DNA from: Thermococcus sp. | Lineage (GTDB): Archaea; Methanobacteriota_B; Thermococci; Thermococcales; Thermococcaceae | Length of the DNA: 5,678 bases | Assembly: GCA_015522395.1 (NCBI GenBank) | Contig: WAMH01000206.1 | Location: forward strand, 1-5,678 | Reading direction: 5' to 3' | Shown: piece by piece, positions 1 through 4,716 of the stretch | Numbering within the stretch: position 1 is the first letter of the stretch | Layout: every line of letters starts with the position of its first letter | Program-made: the position numbers and the translations under genes | Notes under the pieces: generated by a model | Told to the model about the DNA's origin: nothing | The model's input: the letters and a program-made list of their open reading frames with translations, nothing else | The model's database searches: none

Positions 1-276
1 GACCACGGGCACGCGCACGACGAGAACGGACCTTACGGATACAGAAAGGAGAGCGAGGAGTACGACAGGCTGATTATGATGCTGATAAACGAGAACCGCC
101 TCGAAGAGCTTCCAGAAATCCCGGACGAGCTGATAAGGAACGCCCTCCCCGACAGCTACTGGCAGATGCTGATAATGCTCGGGGCAATGAGGGTTGGAGA
201 ATTCCAGCTGAAGGAGAGTGCCTACGCCTGTCCGACCTACTTCGGAATGGCTGGAGCGCTGTGGGTGAGGAAGTAA
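1..276 (+). CDS. Class III extradiol dioxygenase (LigB-like), C-terminal part
   Basis: The reading frame is open from the first base to a TAA at 274-276, so only the last 91 residues are seen and the N-terminal two thirds lie outside the window. The visible part opens with DHGHAHDENGPYGY and ends with a PTYFGMAGALW segment. Both match, from memory, the C-terminal half of LigB-type proteins (catalytic B subunit of class III ring-opening dioxygenases and relatives), where a His-rich stretch before GPYG lies near the metal site and the family ends in a PTYFGMAVA-like strand. Such enzymes use non-haem Fe(II) to cleave catechol-like rings, but related archaeal proteins have unknown substrates, so no substrate is assigned. 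The main metal ligands would lie upstream, so activity cannot be judged. The stop is 4 bp from the end of the convergent broken alaX gene. Confidence 0.72.
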   Translation, partial: DHGHAHDENGPYGYRKESEEYDRLIMMLINENRLEELPEIPDELIRNALPDSYWQMLIMLGAMRVGEFQLKESAYACPTYFGMAGALWVRK

Positions 277-280
277 AGCC

Positions 281-741
281 TCAGTCCAGAACGTCAAAGC
301 TTATCTCCAGCAACTCCTTGCTCCTCCTGAAGCGGACTTTTCGGATTTTTATTTTCCCTATTTCTCCCGTTGTCTTTGTGTGCTCCTTATTGCACGCGTT
401 GACGTTCCATCCCTCAATGACAACGACTTTGAGGGTCATTACCTCTCCTCAGGAACGGGGAAGAGGTCGTACATATCCTCTTCAAAGCGCTCCTCAGCCT
501 CGTCCCTGGGTAGCTCGTAAACCTTAACCGGGGCGTTCTCCCGAACCTTCTAGTTGGCGAGCCTCTCTATCTCGGCTATCTCCTCAGGAGTGGGCTTCCG
601 GTCGAACTTGACCGTCGGGACTCCCCTGTTGCCTTTGACATAGGTCGACGCCGTCCACTTCGCTCCCTCGCCGAGAACCTTGACGAGGGCACCCTTGACC
701 ACGGAAAGGGCCGTGTGGGTTCTAACCTCAACGTCACTCAT
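281..741 (-). pseudogene. alaX: Broken alanyl-tRNA editing protein AlaX-S
   Basis: Read from ATG at 741-739, the frame begins MSDVEVRTHTALSVVKG and runs through TYVKGN and KFDRKPTPEEIAEIERLAN. It closely follows, from memory, short-type AlaX of Pyrococcus (about 157 residues), which deacylates mischarged Ser- and Gly-tRNA(Ala). At 552-550 an amber TAG stands where Glu (GAG) is expected. The homologous reading continues in the same frame (KVRENAPVKVYELPRDEAEE, then DMYDLFPVPEER) to a TAA at 441-439. There the match jumps frame, resuming as MTLKVVVIEGWNVNACNKEH and ending at TGA 283-281. Two extra bases in GAGGAGAGG (near 442-450) would explain the shift. The zinc motif HxxxH reads HTALS, so a ligand is lost as well, while the distal CNKEH motif survives. 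Start 741 is preferred over an ATG at 768 because the TATA box at 772-781 predicts transcription from about 751. The lesions are direct observations; loss of function is inference. Confidence 0.85.
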
Positions 742-770
742 GTCAATCCCCGAAATCCCCTTCGACAATC

Positions 771-782
771 GTTTATTAAACC
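771..782 (-). promoter_or_regulatory. TATA box for the alaX remnant
   Basis: On the minus strand this reads GGTTTAATAAAC, a good archaeal TATA element centred near 776. Transcription would be expected about 25 nt downstream, near 751, leaving a leader of roughly 10 nt before the ATG at 741. This spacing rules against the upstream in-frame ATG at 768, which would lie between the TATA box and the transcript start. The promoter looks intact although the gene it serves is broken. Confidence 0.55.
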
Positions 783-792
783 TCCGGGTAAT

Positions 793-834
793 CCTGAAAC
801 GGCCGGGGTTCAGGGTTTACTGAAGGTTTTTCAG
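793..834. repeat. Two inverted repeats built on CTGAA/TTCAG
   Basis: CCTGAA at 793-798 pairs with TTCAGG at 809-814. CTGAA at 820-824 pairs with TTCAG at 830-834. The same five-base core thus appears four times, alternately inverted, within 42 bp of the divergent region between the alaX remnant and the cpgS-like gene. They lie upstream of both TATA boxes, so they could be operator half-sites for either gene. Short arms like these can also arise by chance. Confidence 0.3.
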
Positions 835-885
835 AAAACACCAATGAATTTCGAAGGAGTTACGTAATGCTCTTTCACAGCTAAA

Positions 886-902
886 CGAAAACCGTTATAA
901 GT
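886..902 (+). promoter_or_regulatory. BRE and TATA box for the cpgS-like gene
   Basis: CGAAAAC at 886-892 (purine-rich BRE-like) is followed by GTTATAAGT at 894-902. The TATA centre near 898 predicts a transcript start near 923 and a leader of about 26 nt. That leader contains the ribosome binding site GAGGTGA at 936-942, six bases before the ATG at 949. Position and spacing are textbook for Thermococcales. Confidence 0.7.
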
Positions 903-948
903 GTAAAGGTCAATACACCAGCGAACAAAGTTTTAGAGGTGAACGAAA

Positions 949-2295
949 ATGGCCGAGAAGAGGAGGAAGAGGGTTCTGATTCTTGGAGCGGCCGGAAGGG
1001 ACTTCCACAACTTCAACACGTTCTTCAGGGACAACCCCGACTACGAAGTCGTTGCCTTCACCGCGACCCAGATTCCGGACATCGAGGGAAGAATTTACCC
1101 GCCTGAGCTTGCCGGCGAGCTTTACCCGAACGGAATCCCGATCTGGAGCGAGGACGACATGGAGAAGATAATCAAGGAGCACGATATAGACATCGTCGTC
1201 TTCGCCTACTCCGACGTTCCGCACGAGCACGTCATGCACCTCGCGAGCAGAGCTCATTCAGCTGGAGCGGACTTCTGGCTCCTTGGCCCGAAGAGCACCA
1301 TGCTCAAGTCCAGCAAGCCAGTTGTAGCTGTTACAGCCGTCAGGACCGGCTGCGGAAAGAGCCAGACCAGCAGGAAGGTTGCCCAGCTCCTCCAGGAGAT
1401 GGGCTACAAGGTCGTCGCTATAAGGCACCCGATGCCCTACGGCGACCTCAGGAAGCAGATCGTCCAGCGCTTCGCCACCTACGAGGACCTCGACAGGTAC
1501 GAGTGCACCATCGAGGAGCGCGAGGAGTACGAGCCGTACATCGACAGGGGCATGGTCGTCTACGCGGGCGTTGACTACGAGAAGATTCTGAGGGAGGCTG
1601 AGAAAGAAGCTGACATAATCCTCTGGGACGGCGGAAACAACGACTTCCCGTTCTACGTTCCTGACCTCTGGATAGTCGTCACTGACCCGCACAGGCCCGG
1701 CCACGAGCTTAAGTACCACCCAGGTGAGACCAACTTCAGGAGCGCTGACGTGATAATCATTAACAAGATCGATACAGCGAACCGCGATGATATCCAGAAG
1801 GTCCGCGAGGACATCGAGAAGATCAACCCGAACGCGATAGTTATCGACGGAGCCTCACCGCTCTTCGTGGATAAGCCCGAGCTCATCAAGGGCAAGCGCG
1901 TTCTCGTCGTTGAGGACGGACCAACACTTACCCACGGAGGCATGAAGTACGGTGCCGGTTACATCGCCGCCAAGAAGTACGGGGCTAAGGAAATAATCGA
2001 CCCGAGGCCCTACGCGGTCGGCTCGATCGTGGACACCTACAAGAAGTACAGCCACCTCGACGTCATTCTGCCGGCCATGGGCTACGGCGAGAAGCAGATC
2101 AAGGAGCTTGAGGAGACCATCAACCGCGCGGATGCCGACGTCGTCATACTCGGAACTCCGGTTGACCTCCGCAGGTTCATGAAGCTCAACAAGCCGGCCG
2201 TTCGCGTCCGCTACGAGCTTGAGGAGATCGGCGAGCCGAAGCTCAAAGATGTGCTCAAGGACTGGGTTGAGAGGTGCGAGAAGCTCAAGAAGTGA
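949..2295 (+). CDS. cpgS: Cyclic 2,3-diphosphoglycerate synthetase-like protein
   Basis: The 448-residue protein is close in length to Methanothermus fervidus cyclic-2,3-diphosphoglycerate synthetase (about 460), which makes the cyclic solute from 2,3-bisphosphoglycerate with ATP. An N-terminal Rossmann-like segment (VLILGAAGRDFHNFN, residues 9-23) is followed by a P-loop at residues 131-138 (VRTGCGKS, with Val replacing the usual first Gly). A Walker B-like strand follows (ADIILWDGGNNDFPF, 221-235), then NKID at 272-275 and IDGAS at 299-303, as in SIMIBI-class NTPases. No signal peptide or membrane segment is seen, so it should be cytosolic. The ATG at 949 follows a strong GAGGTGA site. The gene is monocistronic by appearance, with a T-rich stretch after the stop. 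Thermococcales are, to my knowledge, not known to accumulate cyclic diphosphoglycerate, so the family call is firm but the true substrate is open. Confidence 0.82.
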   Translation: MAEKRRKRVLILGAAGRDFHNFNTFFRDNPDYEVVAFTATQIPDIEGRIYPPELAGELYPNGIPIWSEDDMEKIIKEHDIDIVVFAYSDVPHEHVMHLASRAHSAGADFWLLGPKSTMLKSSKPVVAVTAVRTGCGKSQTSRKVAQLLQEMGYKVVAIRHPMPYGDLRKQIVQRFATYEDLDRYECTIEEREEYEPYIDRGMVVYAGVDYEKILREAEKEADIILWDGGNNDFPFYVPDLWIVVTDPHRPGHELKYHPGETNFRSADVIIINKIDTANRDDIQKVREDIEKINPNAIVIDGASPLFVDKPELIKGKRVLVVEDGPTLTHGGMKYGAGYIAAKKYGAKEIIDPRPYAVGSIVDTYKKYSHLDVILPAMGYGEKQIKELEETINRADADVVILGTPVDLRRFMKLNKPAVRVRYELEEIGEPKLKDVLKDWVERCEKLKK

Positions 2296-2296
2296 G

Positions 2297-2322
2297 TTCC
2301 TTTTACCCATTTATTTCTTCTT
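2297..2322 (+). terminator. T-rich terminator-like stretch after the cpgS-like gene
   Basis: Directly after the TGA stop, three pyrimidine runs (TTCCTTTT, TTTATTT, CTTCTTC) occur within 26 bp without a preceding GC hairpin. Archaeal RNA polymerase terminates mainly at such T runs, so this probably ends the cpgS-like transcript before the EamA promoter. Confidence 0.45.
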
Positions 2323-2349
2323 CGCGAAGCTTTCGAAACCCTTTTATGG
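2320..2349 (+). promoter_or_regulatory. Promoter of the EamA gene with two adjoining palindromes
   Basis: CGAAA at 2334-2338 (BRE-like) precedes TTTTATGG at 2342-2349 (TATA-like), predicting transcription from about 2369-2371 and a leader of about 70 nt. Two perfect palindromes abut it: CTTCGCGAAG (2320-2329) and TTTCGAAA (2331-2338), the second covering the BRE. They may be a regulator site, but short self-complementary sequences are common. Confidence 0.5.
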
Positions 2350-2366
2350 AGAAAACCCAACTCCCT

Positions 2367-2424
2367 CCGCCCGGGGAGTGCCGCCGAAGGCGGGGCCAAT
2401 GAACTTGGGCGGGTTATTACCCCC
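2367..2424 (+). promoter_or_regulatory. GC-rich structured 5' leader, possible cis-regulatory RNA
   Basis: The predicted EamA transcript starts almost exactly where a compact foldable block begins. CCGCCC (2367-2372) can pair with GGGCGG (2407-2412). Inside it, CCGCC-GAA-GGCGG (2381-2393) forms a perfect five-pair hairpin, and CCAA-TGAAC-TTGG (2396/2397 to 2408) a second one. GGGG (2373-2376) can pair with the CCCCC run (2420-2424) as a pseudoknot, or GGGT/ACCC (2411-2422) can form a local hairpin. The CCCCC run lies just before the ribosome binding site GGTGGTGG (2430-2437). The elements suggest a leader able to switch pairings near the start codon. It matches no riboswitch class that I can identify. 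Base pairs are read by eye, without energy calculation. Confidence 0.4.
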
Positions 2425-2441
2425 TTTACGGTGGTGGTTCG

Positions 2442-2858
2442 ATGAGAGACTACATCCTCTACGCGCTTCTTGCCGCTTTCTTCGCTTCCCTCGTTCCTAT
2501 ATTCGGGAAACTCGGTCTTAAGGACGTCAACCCCACCCTCGCGACTGCGGTGAGGGCCGTTATAATGGCCGTCTTCTTGGTGGGAGTTGCCCTTCTCAGC
2601 GGCTCCACCAAGGTCAGCGAAATCGATAGCAGGGCGCTACTCCTGATAACCCTCTCCGGTTTGGCCGGGGCACTCTCATGGCTGTTCTACTTCATGGCGA
2701 TAAAGAACGGAAAAGTTCCAGCGGTTATCGCGATAGACAAGACCAGCGTTGCCCTCGCGATATTCCTGTCCTGGATCGTCCTCGGGAGCAAGATGGACCT
2801 AAAAACAGCACTTGGAGCGCTCCTGATAGTTATCGGGGCAATTCTAGTGTCGCTGTGA
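2442..2858 (+). CDS. Half-size DMT/EamA-type membrane transporter
   Basis: The protein has 138 residues and is almost entirely hydrophobic. Five likely membrane segments lie around residues 4-22, 33-53, 66-87, 92-113 and 119-138, joined by short charged loops such as GLKDVNP and SGSTKVSE. This is the layout of a single EamA repeat (DMT superfamily, COG2510-like small proteins of about 140 residues), whereas full-length DMT permeases have two repeats in about 300 residues. Single-repeat members would have to act as dimers. The substrate is unknown. The ATG at 2442 follows GGTGGTGG by four bases. It has its own promoter and a foldable GC-rich leader, so expression may be controlled after transcription starts. 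The DMT assignment rests on remembered family features such as the LSWLFYFMAIKNGKVPAV segment. Confidence 0.78.
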   Translation: MRDYILYALLAAFFASLVPIFGKLGLKDVNPTLATAVRAVIMAVFLVGVALLSGSTKVSEIDSRALLLITLSGLAGALSWLFYFMAIKNGKVPAVIAIDKTSVALAIFLSWIVLGSKMDLKTALGALLIVIGAILVSL

Positions 2859-2932
2859 GCCCAGTTCTTAGAGCTTAGAGGCTCTCCTCAGTATTGTGGT
2901 TCTGGTTCCCTCTGCCAACCCTCGCCCCTATT
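2859..2932. other. Short intergenic stretch after the EamA gene
   Basis: It begins with a tandem heptamer CTTAGAG (2867-2873 and 2874-2880) and a weak hairpin AGAGC/GCTCT (2870-2874 with 2881-2885). No T run follows the hairpin, so it is not a convincing terminator. The rest, up to the duplicated promoter repeat, is pyrimidine-rich and has no visible gene. Confidence 0.3.
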
Positions 2933-2984
2933 ATACCCTCCGGGAGGAGGGAAATCTATAAATACCCGGAGGGAGGAGGGAAAT
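2933..2984 (+). repeat. Duplicated 23-nt promoter repeat around a TATA box
   Basis: Two copies of a 23-nt unit lie at 2933-2955 and 2962-2984, six bases apart. Each begins ATACCC and ends GGGAGGAGGGAAAT; only the three bases between differ (TCC versus GGA). As a result CCCTCCGGG (2936-2944) and CCCGGAGGG (2965-2973) are also perfect reverse complements. The spacer plus edges form TCTATAAATA (2955-2964), a good TATA box, but it is so close to the ATG at 2983 that its transcript would be leaderless. An alternative TATA, CTATTATA (2928-2935), would give a leader of about 26 nt that includes the GGAGGAGGG ribosome binding site of the second copy. The duplication may therefore supply both an operator and a translation signal. 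Confidence 0.6.
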
Positions 2985-3444
2985 GATACCAAGGGATTGT
3001 ATTTCTGATGACAAAATAGGACTCTATCTTTTTGGCGCCTCCAGTATTTTGGGTGTGATACTTGCTTTCTTTTGGACGGATTTGGGTATAGGGACAATAT
3101 TCGGGGGATGGTTTTTATCAGGGGCGGTATACTCCTACCGACAGTTAGGAACAGCTGAATGTGCGGTTGCTAGGGTGGCCAGAGAGGATGTAATTAACGA
3201 TGCTATGAAGCTGGCGAAAGACGCCCGAAATGACTCCCTAATAGCTTGGACTATCGGTGGATTCGTTTTTATGTTCTTTGCCTATATCGGACTTGGAATA
3301 TCGATGACACTGATGGGAATCGCAAACCTAACCAACTTCATAATAATGATCATTGCACACAGACGCTACAGCGAGCTGAGGAAAATGCTCATGATACTCC
3401 AGCTCAAGAAGAGTGACAAAGCAGAGATATCGATCAAGATCTAA
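2983..3444 (+). CDS. Orphan four-helix membrane protein, function unknown
   Basis: I do not recognise this 153-residue protein. Hydrophobic stretches at about residues 12-31, 34-52, 86-104 and 105-125 suggest two membrane hairpins. The cytosol-facing linker (about 53-85) is charged and possibly helical (CAVARVAREDVINDAMKLAK), and the C-terminal tail (126-153) is rich in Arg and Lys (HRRYSELRKM, LKKSDK). There is no signal peptide and no catalytic motif. GC is visibly lower than in its neighbours, about 45% over 3001-3420 by hand count, and codons such as ATA, TTT and AAA are more frequent, which suggests a different origin. The ATG at 2983 follows GGAGGAGGG by two bases, close for a ribosome binding site. 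It lies 81 bp before the ATPase gene in the same direction, but that gene has its own promoter. Confidence 0.65.
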   Translation: MIPRDCISDDKIGLYLFGASSILGVILAFFWTDLGIGTIFGGWFLSGAVYSYRQLGTAECAVARVAREDVINDAMKLAKDARNDSLIAWTIGGFVFMFFAYIGLGISMTLMGIANLTNFIIMIIAHRRYSELRKMLMILQLKKSDKAEISIKI

Positions 3445-3450
3445 CCCTTC

Positions 3451-3460
3451 CATTTTTAAA
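3451..3460 (+). terminator. Weak T-run after the orphan membrane gene
   Basis: CATTTTTAAA, 7 bp after the stop codon, contains a single five-T run just before the ATPase operator region. It could terminate the upstream transcript in the archaeal manner, though one short run is modest evidence. Confidence 0.25.
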
Positions 3461-3461
3461 T

Positions 3462-3518
3462 CCTGAGAACTGGTAGTTCTCAACCCTTTATAAACCTTGA
3501 GAACTACCAGTTCTCAGG
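3462..3518 (+). promoter_or_regulatory. Nested palindromic operator flanking the ATPase TATA box
   Basis: A perfect 22-bp inverted repeat (3462-3483 against 3497-3518) is separated by 13 bp that hold the TATA box CTTTATAAAC (3486-3495). Each arm is itself a palindrome, TGAGAACT-N3-AGTTCTCA, at 3464-3482 and 3498-3516, giving four copies of one 8-bp half-site. The left arm covers the usual BRE position. The right arm covers the expected transcript start, near 3515, leaving a leader of about 11 nt to the ATG at 3526. A dimeric regulator on both arms would block TBP/TFB binding and initiation. The repeat is seen directly; repression is inference. The DNA could also extrude a cruciform. Confidence 0.85.
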
Positions 3519-3525
3519 TGTCCCT

Positions 3526-4716
3526 ATGGGGCTGGGCGATCTCATCTACATGAACCCATGGTGGGAGGGGAAAGAGGACTACCACGTGAGGCGCTGGAGA
3601 AAGCAGAAGCTCCACTGGCGACCAAAGTGGCTGGATAGGCTCTCGCTTAAGCCGTTCTCCCTCAACTTCGTCCTCGGCCCAAGGCAAGTGGGGAAAACCA
3701 CAGGGGTAAAGCTCCTGATTCAAGAACTTCTGAAGGATAACCCGCCCGAGGCCGTTCTCTACGTCAACGTTGAGGTCTTACCTAGCCATCGCGAGCTTTT
3801 AAACCTCCTCCGCGAGTTCCAGGAGCTTACGGCAAAAGAAGGCATCAAAAGGGGATATATCTTTCTCGACGAGGTAACGTCCCTTGAAGGCTGGTGGCGC
3901 GGGGTTAAACCGCTCATTGACGCCGGCCTTCTGGAGAACGACGTGGTGACAGTTACCGGTTCAAGCTCCCTAAGGGTCAAGAGGGATATCGAACTCTTTC
4001 CAAGAAGGAAGGGAAGCGGAAAAACTATAGAGGTCATGCCGCTCTCATTTCCAGAGTACGTGGAAGTAATGGGGCTGGAGAGGCCAGAACTGCAGAGGGA
4101 AAAAGTTCTGAAGCTCTTCAAGGACTATCTGACTACCGGTGGATTCCCGGCGTCGATAAACGGCCTCCCGATGGAGGACCTCCTCGGGGCGTATATCGGA
4201 GAGATCGTCTGCTTTGGAAAGAGCCTTGAGATAGCTAAGGAAACCCTCGCGGCGGTGATAAAGAGCGCCCCCTCTGCGACGAGCTTCAGGGCTTTAGCTG
4301 GCATGACCTCCGGCTACTCCTACAAGGTGGTTCAGGACTACATCGAGTTCTTCACAGAGCTTTACATCCTCGGGATAGCCTACCTAAAGCAGGGTAACCA
4401 GGTGCTCTACAAGCGCGAGAAGAAGTTCTTCTTCCGCGACCCTCTCCTTGCAAGGCTTCTCTCGGTCTGGAGCGGGACGGAGCTGAGGGAAGATGCACTT
4501 TACGAATGGGTCGTTCAGGAACACCTTTACCGGCGTTTCGGGGAGGTTTACTACTACAGGAACTCCTACGAGGTCGATGCAGTTGCCGGGGACCTCAAGG
4601 TCGAGGTGAAGGCTGGAAAGGCCCACAGGAAGTACCCGAAAAACGTAAGGGTGCTGGAGAAGGAGGACGTGCCCTTCTTTCTCCTCGAACTCACTCCCCA
4701 ACAACCTGCACTATAA
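3526..4716 (+). CDS. AAA_14-DUF4143 ATPase with nuclease-like C-terminus
   Basis: The 396-residue protein has the standard layout of archaeal/bacterial AAA_14 plus DUF4143 ATP-binding proteins. Walker A is GPRQVGKTT (residues 51-59), Walker B YIFLDEV (111-117) and the sensor-1-like strand TVTGSSS (142-148), with a conserved-looking TTGGFPAS at 203-210 after the AAA lid. A helical, winged-helix-like region follows (about 230-300). The C-terminal domain (about 320-390) resembles the PD-(D/E)XK fold: Glu332, Asp351 in EVDAV, and E360-V-K362 in KVEVK are correctly ordered for a metal-binding nuclease site. These ATPases are abundant orphans in Thermococcales; proposed links to mobile elements or defence are unproven. 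A weak GGTG lies five bases before the ATG at 3526, and transcription starts inside a palindromic operator, which suggests autoregulation. No membrane segment is seen. Its 3' end overlaps yjbQ by 26 bp. Confidence 0.85.
   Translation: MGLGDLIYMNPWWEGKEDYHVRRWRKQKLHWRPKWLDRLSLKPFSLNFVLGPRQVGKTTGVKLLIQELLKDNPPEAVLYVNVEVLPSHRELLNLLREFQELTAKEGIKRGYIFLDEVTSLEGWWRGVKPLIDAGLLENDVVTVTGSSSLRVKRDIELFPRRKGSGKTIEVMPLSFPEYVEVMGLERPELQREKVLKLFKDYLTTGGFPASINGLPMEDLLGAYIGEIVCFGKSLEIAKETLAAVIKSAPSATSFRALAGMTSGYSYKVVQDYIEFFTELYILGIAYLKQGNQVLYKREKKFFFRDPLLARLLSVWSGTELREDALYEWVVQEHLYRRFGEVYYYRNSYEVDAVAGDLKVEVKAGKAHRKYPKNVRVLEKEDVPFFLLELTPQQPAL

Noticed and set aside
261..527. Open frame at 261-527 on the plus strand.
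   Set aside because: It lies antisense to the alaX remnant, lacks a promoter or ribosome binding site and shows no recognisable domain.
550..552. TAG in alaX read as pyrrolysine or another recoded amino acid.
   Set aside because: Thermococcales are not known to have the pyrrolysine system, the site corresponds to a plain Glu, and a frameshift follows anyway.
742..768. Upstream in-frame ATG at 768-766 as the start of alaX.
   Set aside because: The TATA box predicts transcription from about 751, downstream of this ATG, and AlaX-S homologues begin at the equivalent of the ATG at 741.
910..2399. Several long open frames antisense to, or shifted from, the cpgS-like gene (for example 1258-1719 and 1855-2310 minus).
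   Set aside because: They lie within a clearly conserved coding gene, have no ribosome binding sites or recognisable domains, and arise from high-GC codon bias.
2367..2424. EamA leader as a known riboswitch (fluoride/crcB, yybP-ykoY manganese, TPP, guanidine).
   Set aside because: GGGGAGTG resembles part of the yybP-ykoY core and the two-hairpin-plus-pseudoknot layout resembles crcB, but the conserved GATG/TGATG, CAACA/GAGACC or other signature segments are missing.
3462..3518. The 57-bp inverted-repeat element as a miniature transposable element with terminal inverted repeats.
   Set aside because: No target-site duplication is evident, the arms are internally palindromic, and they fit around the TATA box of a functional gene, which suits an operator better. 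A genome-wide copy count would settle it.
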